64,000 nucleotides of DNA from Bacteriovorax sp. BSW11_IV (GCF_000447755.1 NZ_AUNE01000027.1:1-64000), one strand, 5' to 3'; positions 53,622 through 62,064 are shown, counted from the stretch's first letter. Numbers and translations are program-made. Notes: generated by a model from the sequence alone, not told the origin.

Positions 53622-54752
53622 ATGCATAAGGTGACGATTAGACCAACTGGCCAAATTGTAGAGATTGATGAAGATAAAACTCTTCTTCAATCTCTAAAAG
53701 ATCAAGGTCTATTTATTAATTCATCGTGTGGTGGACACGCGAGCTGCTCAGATTGCATTATTAAAATCATTGATGGTGAGGATTATGTAAATACGCCTCC
53801 ATTTCCTGAAGTGCAATTAATGGGTAACGTTTTTCATATTACTAAAGAGCGTCTGTCATGCCAGACATACGTAATGGGTGATATCACTATTGATATTTCT
53901 GATCACGATAAAACACGTGTTGATGATCGTCTTAATAAAAAAGGACGCGGCTTTCTTAAAAATAGAGCGCCAGTTAATACGAAAGTTAGAAAGAAAGAAG
54001 ATGTTGATAAAATGTACACTGAACGCCAAGCTATTCGTGATGAAAAGCGCGAAAAAGATGGCGAGTGGCAAAAGCACTGGGAACGTGAAAAAGATGTTCT
54101 TGCTGTTAAGAAACTTGGTGGCGGAAAAAGGCCAAGACTTTTTAGAACTGATCATTTAGAAGAGAAAATGGCCGAGGCCAGCGAAGAAAATAAAAGAGAA
54201 CAGAGCGCACCACGCGAGTTCAGAGAAAAACGCGACTTCGGTGACAAGCGCGAGTTCAGAGAAAAACGTGACTTCGGTGAGAAGCGCGAGTTCAGAGAAA
54301 AGCGCGAATACGGCGAAAAACGTGATTTTAGAGAGAAACGTGAATTTGGTGAGAAGCGTGAGTACAAAGGAAAGCGCGACTTCAACGAAAACCGTGAGTA
54401 CAAAGGAAAGCGCGACTTCAACGAAAACCGTGAGTACAAAGGAAAGCGCGACTTCAACGAAAACCGTGAGTACAAAGGAAAGCGCGACTTCAATGAAAAC
54501 CGCGAGTACAAAGGTAAGCGCGATTTTAATAAAGGGCCACGTCCTGATCGTGACTTCAGACGCCCACGTGAGGAGCGTGAAGACGGTGAAAACCGCGGAC
54601 CACGTACTCCAAGAGAAGATAGGCCTAGATTTAAAGATTCTGCCTTTCCAAGACCTAAATCATCTCAAAGAGATGGACAAGCACAGAGAAAGGATAGAGG
54701 CGATAAGGCCGGTTTTCCAAGAAAAGATTTTAGAAAAAGTAGAAAAGATTAG
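53622..54752 (+). CDS. 2Fe-2S ferredoxin fused to long basic/acidic repeat tail
   Basis: Residues 1-95 are a [2Fe-2S] ferredoxin domain: HKVTIRPTGQIVEIDEDKTLLQSLKDQG, the cluster-binding CGGHASCSDC and the fourth Cys in RLSCQTYV. A long charged extension follows (to residue 376). Residues 198-305 are nine copies of a 12-residue unit alternating Arg/Lys and Glu/Asp with aromatic residues (types REFREKRDFGEK and REYKGKRDFNEN), encoded by a 36-base tandem repeat. The end is rich in Arg, Asp and Pro. The tail should be unstructured and could bind RNA or negatively charged partners. Such a fusion is not a standard ferredoxin type to my knowledge. AAGGAA precedes the start, eight bases after the previous gene. 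Confidence 0.88.
   Translation: MHKVTIRPTGQIVEIDEDKTLLQSLKDQGLFINSSCGGHASCSDCIIKIIDGEDYVNTPPFPEVQLMGNVFHITKERLSCQTYVMGDITIDISDHDKTRVDDRLNKKGRGFLKNRAPVNTKVRKKEDVDKMYTERQAIRDEKREKDGEWQKHWEREKDVLAVKKLGGGKRPRLFRTDHLEEKMAEASEENKREQSAPREFREKRDFGDKREFREKRDFGEKREFREKREYGEKRDFREKREFGEKREYKGKRDFNENREYKGKRDFNENREYKGKRDFNENREYKGKRDFNENREYKGKRDFNKGPRPDRDFRRPREEREDGENRGPRTPREDRPRFKDSAFPRPKSSQRDGQAQRKDRGDKAGFPRKDFRKSRKD
54213..54536 (+). repeat. 36-bp tandem repeat inside the ferredoxin gene, nine units
   Basis: Nine in-frame 36-base units start at 54213, 54249, 54285, 54321, 54357, 54393, 54429, 54465 and 54501. Units five to eight are nearly identical at DNA level, differing by a few bases, while the first four have diverged. 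The absence of non-repeat spacers separates this from a CRISPR array. Confidence 0.92.
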
Positions 54753-54777
54753 GCCCATGAAAATGGGCCTTTTTTTT
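54751..54777 (+). terminator. Intrinsic terminator at the ferredoxin gene stop
   Basis: AGGCCCAT (54751-54758) pairs perfectly with ATGGGCCT (54763-54770), loop GAAA, followed by T residues to 54777. The stem overlaps the stop codon of the ferredoxin gene. Confidence 0.87.
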
Positions 54778-55360
54778 AATATTTACAAAGAATTGTTTTG
54801 ATTTTATCGAGATCAACTTTTCTGGCGGCCTTGTCAATGACCACTTCTTTTCCATCATCTAAGATGGCCCAAAGTTGATAGTGACCTTTGTTTTCAAATC
54901 CTCTGAGTGAGGGATCATTTTTCATCTTGGCCACATTAGGAGAGTCAAGGAAATGCTCTACAAAAAGTGCGTCTGCGCTTTTTAAATTTAGCTTTTTTCT
55001 TAGTAGTAGAATTCCAAAGAAGACTCTGTGTGTGAGGGTTATTTCCTTGCCATTTTTTGTAATGAACTTTTCATAGAAAAAAGCACACAATAAAAACAGA
55101 GGAATGCCGGCCATGACAGCAATGGCACCTAGGCCTAAGACATAGTTGATTTGGTCGCCGGTGGCCATGAGTTTTTCAACAGGACCTCGTACGGCAATAT
55201 ACATGGCACCAATAACAATCGCTATTGCTGCAAAGTAACCCCAAAATAACATCGGAAGACCGTATGTCTTAAGAGTAATACTCTTTGTATTGTTAATATC
55301 TTTGACTTCAACTCTATCAGTTTCTTCTTCAGAAACTGGAAACATATACATTAATCCCAT
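54776..55360 (-). CDS. Membrane protein of unknown function with two transmembrane helices
   Basis: This 194-residue protein has two strongly hydrophobic helices (GLPMLFWGYFAAIAIVIGAMYIAV near 34-57 and INYVLGLGAIAVMAGIPLFLLCAFFYEKF near 71-99), between a short N-terminal part and a C-terminal cytosolic or periplasmic domain of about 90 residues (ITLTHRVFFGILLLRKKLNLKSADALFVEHFLDSP... KVDLDKIKTILCKY). I do not recognise a family; the tail resembles the YcxB/DUF-type membrane proteins with a small PH-like fold, but weakly. Start position uncertain because several ATG codons occur close together and none has a clear ribosome site. Confidence 0.75.
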   Translation of the reverse strand: MGLMYMFPVSEEETDRVEVKDINNTKSITLKTYGLPMLFWGYFAAIAIVIGAMYIAVRGPVEKLMATGDQINYVLGLGAIAVMAGIPLFLLCAFFYEKFITKNGKEITLTHRVFFGILLLRKKLNLKSADALFVEHFLDSPNVAKMKNDPSLRGFENKGHYQLWAILDDGKEVVIDKAARKVDLDKIKTILCKY

Positions 55361-55406
55361 AAAGGAAAATTACACTTGGATAGGGTCTTAGGCAATGAAA
55401 AAAGGA

Positions 55407-57056
55407 TTATTCTTGACCAGATCTTTCCTCAGGAATATTTATTTTCGCAGAATTGACGGGGATCGTTATTGTGAACTGCGCAAACTCATTTTCCAGGGTA
55501 TCAAGCTCTATATGGCCATCGTGAACCTTATTAATAATATCAAAACTCAGAGAAAGTCCTAAACCAGTCCCTTCCCCGGCCGCTTTAGTCGTAAAAAATG
55601 GAGTGAAGATTCTGTTACGATTTTCTTCCTTAATACCCAGACCATTGTCTCTAACTTGGATGGTAATTAGACCATTGTTGTGAGAGGTCGAAATTTTTAA
55701 TTGAGGTACATAGCTGTGGCCGAGAAGATCTTTTTTCTTTTTCATTGAATAAAGTGCGTTTGAAAAAAGATTGAGAAATACACGAGAAATATCGGCGCGC
55801 ACAACTTTTAAGGGCGGAAGTCCTTCGTCAAAGTTTTTCATGATATTGGCACTAAAGCCATCGTACTTAGCACGTATGGCCTGACCAGCAAATTTGAGGT
55901 TCTCTTCAATCAGTTCATTAATATCAGTTTTAGTGAAACTCATTTTATTGTGGCGAGAGTGTTCAAGCATACTTTTAATGATTTCTTCTGCTCTTTTCCC
56001 ATGTTGAGTGATTTCTTTATTCATCGATAGAATGTCAGAGACAACATAGTTGAGTTCTGTTCTTTGTTCTTGGTTGAGATCTTGTTTTAAAAGCTCATTG
56101 GCCTCGTCGAGGGCCTCAACACAGGCCTTTGAAAAATTGATGATAAAGTTTAGAGGGTTGTTAAGCTCGTGGGCAATCCCTGAGGTGAGTGAACCTAAAC
56201 TTGCTAACTTTTCTTGAGCAATCAATTTATCTTGGAAGTTTTTAATTTCTTCAATCTTCTCTTGAAGAATGACGTTTTTATTTTGTAGCTCTTTTGTTCT
56301 CTTATGTACTAGCTCTTCAAGATGATCTTTATATTCTTGTAGTTTCGCCTCGGCCTTGTCTCTCATTCCAATATAGCTCTTAAGATTGATTCTCATATCG
56401 TTGATTGAATTAACGAGTAAATCAATTTCATCTTTTGAATTATCAATTTTCGTGATCTCAATTGGCCTATCAAGACTACCTGGAGTCATTTCACTGGCAT
56501 AACGGCTAATCTCTACAATTTTTCTCGTAACGATTACGTAAATGATGAACATGATACACAGGGAGACGAGAAAAGTTTTTACTGTCTGGGTCATTAAAAT
56601 GACAAGGATTCGGTCCCATAGTCTTTGATAGATATTATCAAGGTTGATTTTGACTTCTAACAAACCAATGGAGAGTTCCTCTTGCGCCTCGACGTATTTG
56701 AGGGCAATTGTTTTTGTCAGAGCATTAGTAATTTTTTTATTTCCCACTTCATAGAATAAATACTTGTCACCTTCTCGCAACTCATTAATGCTGATGTATT
56801 CAACATCGGGCAATTTACTAATCCCTGTGATTTGTATTGTCAGTTGATCTCTGTCAAGGTGCCAAAGAGAGTTGGCCAGGGAATTGGTGTAGATTGTTTC
56901 AATTTGAGTTAGGGTGTCGTTTGCTTTTAATAGATCTTTTTTATAATCCAAATAGAGTTGAATCAATGTTCCCAGAAAAGTAAAAAATGTACTACATAGC
57001 AATATGTATTTAAGAAGTTTAAATTGTAATTTGGTATGAGACTTATTTGCCTTCAT
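55407..57056 (-). CDS. Sensor histidine kinase, orphan
   Basis: The 549-residue protein is a membrane-bound two-component sensor. Order: membrane helix (LLKYILLCSTFFTFLGTLIQLYL, about 15-40), periplasmic sensor domain (about 40-150), second helix (TFLVSLCIMFIIYVIVT near 165), HAMP-like region, coiled coil, and HisKA with GSLTSGIAHELNNPLNFI. The ATPase domain follows (VFLNLFSNALYSMKKKK, DNGLGIKEENRNRIFTPFFTTKAAGEGTGLGLSLS). The catalytic His is in the motif IAHELNNPL near residue 300. No response regulator is adjacent, so its partner is encoded elsewhere. I start at 57056 because GGAG precedes this ATG, rather than the upstream TTG at 57068. Confidence 0.95.
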   Translation of the reverse strand: MKANKSHTKLQFKLLKYILLCSTFFTFLGTLIQLYLDYKKDLLKANDTLTQIETIYTNSLANSLWHLDRDQLTIQITGISKLPDVEYISINELREGDKYLFYEVGNKKITNALTKTIALKYVEAQEELSIGLLEVKINLDNIYQRLWDRILVILMTQTVKTFLVSLCIMFIIYVIVTRKIVEISRYASEMTPGSLDRPIEITKIDNSKDEIDLLVNSINDMRINLKSYIGMRDKAEAKLQEYKDHLEELVHKRTKELQNKNVILQEKIEEIKNFQDKLIAQEKLASLGSLTSGIAHELNNPLNFIINFSKACVEALDEANELLKQDLNQEQRTELNYVVSDILSMNKEITQHGKRAEEIIKSMLEHSRHNKMSFTKTDINELIEENLKFAGQAIRAKYDGFSANIMKNFDEGLPPLKVVRADISRVFLNLFSNALYSMKKKKDLLGHSYVPQLKISTSHNNGLITIQVRDNGLGIKEENRNRIFTPFFTTKAAGEGTGLGLSLSFDIINKVHDGHIELDTLENEFAQFTITIPVNSAKINIPEERSGQE

Positions 57057-57299
57057 TTGCTCCAACAAACTAGAATGTCGCGATTTATGAGATATCTTAA
57101 ATATTATATACGATTATCTTTCGAGATCATGTTTTTTTTGACATAAATATATCTCTATTCTTGTCTTAGGCGGGGGCCTTACGCTATGTTGTTTCTTTTG
57201 GCCTAAGTCTTTCTCAATTTTATGTTCTTTTTATTCAAGGAGCAGTTTTAGCCGCTGTGCTGTGGCCATTTATGCTCAATTCAATAAACTGTAGGCATT

Positions 57300-58763
57300 A
57301 TGTCTCAACAGTTAGATTACGGTGATAAATCACCATTACGTTTAGTTAAAAATGCCTTTGGCCCAAGCACGAAAGAAGTTCGTGCTCATGAGCTAACGCA
57401 GAATTGGCCATGGCCTTCGGTCTCCCCGCACGGACCAGGAAGTGTTGCACCGAGTGTTATTCATGTTCCAAAAAAAGAAATTGATGAATTCCTATCAAAA
57501 GTTGTGAAGCGCTATATTCGCACTATTCAAAAATTTGGTCTGTCATTTTTTAAAGAATCACTTTTCAAAAGGGATTATAAGAAAACGAGCGATGAAGAGT
57601 TTGTTCATATTTTTACCCAATCAGTTTACGCGAAGTTTTTTTGCGAAAAGCTTGATCAAAAAGATAGGGATACTTTTTTTGCATTTTTAAATGATAGGGA
57701 TACGTTTTATAAAGTTGATATGAGTCATTTGGCGAATATGGAAACGATAGAAGGAATCGATCTTTATCCTTCAACTTCCCTTTTTAAATGGGAAGAGGGG
57801 AAAATCCAATTAGTTGCCATTAATATGAATAATCAGGTTTACACCACCAGACATCGTCAATGGGACATTGTGAAACTTTTAGTTTTGCAAGGTGCGGCCG
57901 TTAGACTTCTTATTTGTGAGCACCCTAGAGCGCATTTTCCCATTGATTCCTTCGTTGGCGTCTCCCAGTGTCTTCTTAATCGTGAATCATTGTTATATCG
58001 ACTATTGTCGCCACATTTTTACATGCAACTTCCACTGAACTTTGCAGTTCTCTATATTTCAAAGTCTGTGGCCCACAATAATCAAAATGAAATCTATACA
58101 CCGTTTCCCTGTACGAAAAAGGGATTTCTCTCAAGTTTAAAAACGTCATTCAGCGGAATTGAGGGCAATAGCGCTTATCCGGCCTATCGCTTTAGGCTGA
58201 CACCCGATGAGATTTACGGTCCCTATGGAGATTTTCTCTCCCTTTATTGGGAAGTTATATTTTCTTTTGTGTGTGATCTTTTTAAAGATATATCTCAAGC
58301 ACAACGAAGTGAAGCAGATGTGAGAGCGTGGGCAAAAGAATTACATTTTCTAATCCCAGGCTTTCCTGGCCCCGATGAAATTATTAAAGGGGATACTTTA
58401 GAGCGCGTGGTGACGAGCTTCATACACAATGTAACGGTTGAGCACTCAAGCGATCATTACAACTATTCTTCATTTGCTCGCGACCAATTACCCCTGCGTG
58501 TGAGAAAGGCCTTGGATGATCATCATTGGTCTTTTGAGGGAAGTTTAAGTGGTGAGGATTATGCTCGTCATGAATTGGCCACAAAGATGTATTTTCAGAC
58601 ATCCACACTTATTTCCCTTACTCAAGTTAAGTATGATTTTGAGGCCAGTAAACAAATGAAAGTGTCCCATTTTCATCATAATTTGCGAGAGCTCGATAGG
58701 GGACTGACACCCCAATTACGCTTTATTCCTCTTGCGCATATCGCCTCAAGTATCCAATTTTAA
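57300..58763 (+). CDS. Compact lipoxygenase-like protein
   Basis: The 487-residue protein matches the catalytic core of lipoxygenases, iron dioxygenases that add oxygen to polyunsaturated fatty acids. From memory of human 5-LOX, His212 in HPRAHF fits the second iron-binding His, because the spacing to LLSPH (His239) is 27 residues in both. Asp/Phe-rich GDFLSLYWEVIFSFV and AKELHFLIPGFP match conserved helices, and EHSSDHYNY (His382, His386) matches the third and fourth ligands; a His at the fourth position occurs in mammalian 15-LOX. The chain ends SSIQF, similar to the C-terminal iron ligand (usually Ile). Odd points: the first His pair is H-x3-H, not the usual H-x4-H; there is no PLAT domain or signal peptide. 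Confidence 0.78.
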   Translation: MSQQLDYGDKSPLRLVKNAFGPSTKEVRAHELTQNWPWPSVSPHGPGSVAPSVIHVPKKEIDEFLSKVVKRYIRTIQKFGLSFFKESLFKRDYKKTSDEEFVHIFTQSVYAKFFCEKLDQKDRDTFFAFLNDRDTFYKVDMSHLANMETIEGIDLYPSTSLFKWEEGKIQLVAINMNNQVYTTRHRQWDIVKLLVLQGAAVRLLICEHPRAHFPIDSFVGVSQCLLNRESLLYRLLSPHFYMQLPLNFAVLYISKSVAHNNQNEIYTPFPCTKKGFLSSLKTSFSGIEGNSAYPAYRFRLTPDEIYGPYGDFLSLYWEVIFSFVCDLFKDISQAQRSEADVRAWAKELHFLIPGFPGPDEIIKGDTLERVVTSFIHNVTVEHSSDHYNYSSFARDQLPLRVRKALDDHHWSFEGSLSGEDYARHELATKMYFQTSTLISLTQVKYDFEASKQMKVSHFHHNLRELDRGLTPQLRFIPLAHIASSIQF

Positions 58764-58888
58764 TGATATTTCAATAAAATTAGATGTATAAGTTCTAGAC
58801 ACCCTATAAAGAGTGCAGGCCCACCTTTCTTTGTATTGGATTTCTTTGCACAATGGGGTCATTAAATTAATTAACAAAAGTTGGACCC

Positions 58889-59953
58889 TTGTTTAAAAAA
58901 CTATCCTTGTTAGCAGTACTGCTTCTAGTGGCCCATAGCACCTTAGCGATGACTTCGCTAAATTGCTTCGATTACATGGATGAGTTTACTGGCAAGTCAG
59001 AAAGTACTTATCGCGATATTTCTATTAGAATCGAAGAAGGCTCAGTGGCCTCTTTCAATAAAGAAATTAAAGATTTTGTGTCTATGCAGCCCTATCCATT
59101 TTGGTCTTCAGATGAATTTGTTGATGATTTCTTCTTGGTTAGAAATGCCAAGCCTACTGTAAAAGATGCATTTGATAATGCAAAAGAGCGCGTGAGAAAA
59201 CTCGAAAGAAAAGTAGATCTTCTCAACAAAAAGTATCCTGAGCATAGAATGTATCTCAATAGCTTTAAATCGAGTTTATCTAAGACGATAAAAAATGCTG
59301 AAATGAATTTCAAGAAGAAGTACTCACAAAACTTCAATGACATTTATACTTTCGATGCCCACTATAATCTTATTTCTTCAACGCTGATTAATTCAGCTCT
59401 TGGGAATTTGGCGGAGCTGAAGGTGGCCCTGACGAGACATGGTGTTGTGGCGCAAAGTTTTTATCCTTTCTTGAATAGGGGTCTAATGCATAAAGATGCC
59501 TCTTCACTATATGAGTCTTTAATTTCTCGAATGGATACGGCCGTAATGTTCTATTACAAGAATATTCAAAGTGGAAATATGACAGTTAAGCGTATGCGCC
59601 AAATGTATCCTATTCTTTCTTCGTCGGTTCATACAGATGACGTGGATATTTTTATTAAAGAATTTGTTATGCATATCCAAAATAAAGAATTTGATATTCT
59701 CTCATTTGATGAGGCCACTCAAATGTATTCGTTCGTTGAGGTCAAGCATTCTGAAAAGACTGTGGGAAGCAATAAGAGCGCTCGTGACTCTATATTAAGA
59801 CAGGCAAAAATGACATTTGAAATCTTTAAATTCATCGGTGTAAAAGACAAGGTTGTTGTTGAAATGGCGGCGCCCTTTGGTATCGATCGCGTTTTAGCTG
59901 ATGCCTTAAGAGAACTTGATGTTATCATTGATGGTGGAATTTTCCAGAAATAG
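58889..59953 (+). CDS. Predicted exported nuclease, PD-(D/E)XK/YraN-like fold
   Basis: From a TTG at 58889 this 354-residue protein has a signal peptide (FKKLSLLAVLLLVAHSTLA). The first 160 residues are helical and charged without known domain. The C-terminal half has the signature of PD-(D/E)XK nucleases of the YraN type: a helix Glu in GNLAELKVAL (Glu176), then EFD (Asp269), FVEVK (Glu284, Lys286) and a later helix with Gln in RQAKM (Gln305), all in the right order. If real, this is an exported DNase-like enzyme. The long insertion between the first helix and the Asp is unusual for YraN. The ribosome site is weak, so the start is less certain. Confidence 0.7.
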   Translation: MFKKLSLLAVLLLVAHSTLAMTSLNCFDYMDEFTGKSESTYRDISIRIEEGSVASFNKEIKDFVSMQPYPFWSSDEFVDDFFLVRNAKPTVKDAFDNAKERVRKLERKVDLLNKKYPEHRMYLNSFKSSLSKTIKNAEMNFKKKYSQNFNDIYTFDAHYNLISSTLINSALGNLAELKVALTRHGVVAQSFYPFLNRGLMHKDASSLYESLISRMDTAVMFYYKNIQSGNMTVKRMRQMYPILSSSVHTDDVDIFIKEFVMHIQNKEFDILSFDEATQMYSFVEVKHSEKTVGSNKSARDSILRQAKMTFEIFKFIGVKDKVVVEMAAPFGIDRVLADALRELDVIIDGGIFQK

Positions 59954-60013
59954 CCTCTTCTTGATCCTCTTCTAAGTTCTTCTATAATAGAGAAAGATTT
60001 AAAAGGGGATCCT

Positions 60014-60514
60014 ATGATTGAAAAAATAATCGAACATTTTGGTCTTGAAAAACATCCTGAGGGCGGGTACTTCAGAGAAGTTTACCGATCTGAAAACTAT
60101 ATTGAAAATGAATCCTTACCTGAAAATATAGTTGGTCGCAGAAGTTACGCCACTTCAATTTACTTTATGCTTACTTCTGATGAAGTTTCAAAATTACACA
60201 GAATTAAATCTGATGAGACATGGCACTTTTATGGAGGAGATCCTCTTGTTGTGTTAGAAATCGATGAAGATGGCAATGTTCATAGAACTGTACTTGGTAA
60301 CGACTTTTTAAACGGTCAACAGTTGCAATATACGGTTCGTGCTAATCGATGGTTTGGGGCCTATTTAGAAGATGGTGGTGAGTATTCACTCGTGGGGTGT
60401 ACGGTCGCTCCAGGTTTTGATTTTCGCGATTTTGAAATGGCGCAAATGACTCATCTTAATGAGGAGTTTCCTGAAATTGAATTCGATGATAAAATTGTGA
60501 ATGAGCTTATTTAG
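60014..60514 (+). CDS. Cupin protein, DUF985 family
   Basis: The 166-residue protein is a DUF985 cupin. Family motifs are LEKHPEGGYFREVYRS near the N-terminus, SIYFMLTSDEVSKLHRIKSDETWHFYGGDPL in the middle, and NRWFGAYLEDGGEYSLVGCTVAPGFDFRDFEM at the end. The beta-barrel fold is known from yeast and bacterial members, which are probably sugar- or nucleotide-binding enzymes of unknown reaction. The conserved His/Glu residues would bind a metal. AAAAGGGG precedes the ATG. The gene overlaps the end of the convergent next gene by eight bases. Confidence 0.93.
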   Translation: MIEKIIEHFGLEKHPEGGYFREVYRSENYIENESLPENIVGRRSYATSIYFMLTSDEVSKLHRIKSDETWHFYGGDPLVVLEIDEDGNVHRTVLGNDFLNGQQLQYTVRANRWFGAYLEDGGEYSLVGCTVAPGFDFRDFEMAQMTHLNEEFPEIEFDDKIVNELI

Positions 60515-60980
60515 CCACGCAATCTTTTAGTAGGGTAAATTGTGTTGGGGTTTCTATCACTCCAATACAACCCATTTCTTTTGAAGATTTTGTCGATGTA
60601 TTTTTGAAATATCTCATCTTGTCATGAATTTTTGTGGGTTCAGTTTTTGTCATGCCGGCCTTTCTGGCCATATAGCTAAATTCTACTTCGTAAACTTCAA
60701 CATCTTTATCAATGAGTTTAGGGGTCTCTATTTTAAGGGTTGAAAAATCATCGACGATATACTTTTCTGTATTGTGGATTTCATTAGAAGGCTCAAAGAC
60801 ACTGACAATATACTTGAAGTTTTTTTGCTTTAAGCATACTGAGTTTTCATTACGATTGATCCTAGAACCTGAAAAATCGAGTTTAATCGCCTCTTGGATA
60901 TACGTTTTATCGTCTTTGTTGCATTCAAAGGCAAAGGAAGAATGAGCAGTTAAAAGTGAAAGTATTATTAGACGAATCAT
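60507..60980 (-). CDS. Small exported protein of unknown function
   Basis: The 157-residue protein has a signal peptide (RLIILSLLTAHSSFA) and a single predicted beta-rich domain with several cysteines (ECNKDD, VCLKQKN, MGCIGVIE, KDCVAK), which probably form two disulfides. I do not recognise a family. AAGGATC precedes the start. It follows the FAH-family gene on the same strand with only nine bases between, so the two are likely co-transcribed. Confidence 0.82.
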   Translation of the reverse strand: MIRLIILSLLTAHSSFAFECNKDDKTYIQEAIKLDFSGSRINRNENSVCLKQKNFKYIVSVFEPSNEIHNTEKYIVDDFSTLKIETPKLIDKDVEVYEVEFSYMARKAGMTKTEPTKIHDKMRYFKNTSTKSSKEMGCIGVIETPTQFTLLKDCVAK

Positions 60981-60989
60981 CTTGATCCT

Positions 60990-61655
60990 TTATTTTAGCA
61001 TACTATTGAGTTCATAAAATGATTCAAAGTTTAGTGTCAGCTTGTCATCCTTGGCAAGAGGACCTACGCCACTTGGTGTACCTGTTAAAATGATATCACC
61101 TGCATTTATTGTCATATAAGTCGTAATTTCTTTTACAATATCTGTAAGATTGAAAATCGTTTCTTTGATATTTCCCTGTTGTTTTAAATGGCCATTTATC
61201 TTCAATGAGAAATTGAGATCATTGAGATCTTTAATTTTAGATTTGCAAACAAATGGCCCTATCGGGCATGAACGATCAAAGGCCTTGGCCTTCTCCCAAG
61301 GAGAACCTTTTTCTTTTAATTCTTGTTGTTTTTTTCTTAGAGTTAAATCAAGGGCGAGCGCCACGCCGTATATACTTTGGTGAATTACTTCATTGGTAAT
61401 TTCTTCTCCCATCGCAATACTTTCTTTAAACAAGAAGGCCAATTCTATTTCATGGTGTATTTCACCCAGATGAAAAGGTAGTGCAATTTCTTTGTCTATA
61501 TTTATTAGCGAGCTAGTTGGCTTAAGAAAAAGAAGAGGGCTTTTAGGAATGGGATTTGAAAGTTCGTGAGCGTGCTCTCTATAGTTTCTGCCTATGCAGA
61601 TTATTTTTGAGCACGCAAGTTCGATAGGAAAATGATTTTCAGTTAGAAGTTTCAC
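60990..61655 (-). CDS. Fumarylacetoacetate hydrolase family protein
   Basis: The 221-residue protein belongs to the FAH superfamily of metal-dependent C-C hydrolases and decarboxylases, in the short acylpyruvase-like group. Visible are KIICIGRNYREHAHEL, PLLFLKPTSSL, the metal-binding EIHHEIELAF, FDRSCPIGPFV and DIILTGTPSGVGPL. The real substrate is often oxaloacetate or acylpyruvate, but it cannot be told from sequence. The start is a GTG at 61655, preceded by GGAGAA at about ten bases, and overlaps the end of the upstream gene by 17 bases. Confidence 0.93.
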   Translation of the reverse strand: MKLLTENHFPIELACSKIICIGRNYREHAHELSNPIPKSPLLFLKPTSSLINIDKEIALPFHLGEIHHEIELAFLFKESIAMGEEITNEVIHQSIYGVALALDLTLRKKQQELKEKGSPWEKAKAFDRSCPIGPFVCKSKIKDLNDLNFSLKINGHLKQQGNIKETIFNLTDIVKEITTYMTINAGDIILTGTPSGVGPLAKDDKLTLNFESFYELNSMLK

Positions 61656-62064
61656 CTTGTTGGTCTTCTCCTGCTAATTTAAAACGAACGACTTCGTAAT
61701 CTCTATTTAAACACACTTCGTGTAAAAGATGGAGGTCTTTGTTAAGCAGGTTGACGAATTTTTTAAATCTTGGGTGAGAATCATTGATCTTAATTTGTTT
61801 GCGCAAAACATTGCGATTAAGACCTAGAATGACTGCTGCTCTTAAATCGAACTTAACTTGTCTACTGTCAAAATCAACGTTCATATCATCAATATAAAGG
61901 CCGTAGACTCTCTTATTTAAAACCATTACTTCATCCTCAGAGAGTTTACCTGAGTCGTTGATTGTGTAGTTCGTGCACTCTCTTTCTTGGATTCTTACAA
62001 CCGCGGCCTGGGCCTGTGTTAGTGTCAGTAGGGTTATTGAACCAATAATTAGACTCTTAAGCAT
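61639..62064 (-). CDS. Small exported protein of unknown function
   Basis: The 141-residue protein has a signal peptide (LKSLIIGSITLLTLTQAQAA) followed by a small domain with two cysteines (ECTNYTI and EVCLNRD) that may form a disulfide. It contains NKRVYGLYIDDMNVDFDSRQVKFDLRAAVILGLNRNVL and is otherwise featureless. I do not recognise a family. AAGGAG precedes the start. It heads a run of three minus-strand genes with the FAH enzyme and the small exported protein at 60507. Confidence 0.82.
   Translation of the reverse strand: MLKSLIIGSITLLTLTQAQAAVVRIQERECTNYTINDSGKLSEDEVMVLNKRVYGLYIDDMNVDFDSRQVKFDLRAAVILGLNRNVLRKQIKINDSHPRFKKFVNLLNKDLHLLHEVCLNRDYEVVRFKLAGEDQQGETSN

Noticed and set aside
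54213-54536. Regular 36-base repeats resembling a CRISPR array
   Set aside because: The units are directly adjacent without spacers and are in frame in the ferredoxin gene, so they encode protein repeats.
54152-54801. Long open frames opposite to, and in another frame of, the ferredoxin tail (Ser/Arg/Phe/Pro-rich and Ser/Thr/Lys-rich)
   Set aside because: They exist only because the 36-base repeat avoids stops in other frames; they have no ribosome site or recognisable features.
57163-57206. CTTAGGC...GCCTAAG inverted repeat in the intergenic region before the lipoxygenase-like gene
   Set aside because: The loop is about 30 bases and there is no T-run, so it is too weak to call a terminator or operator.
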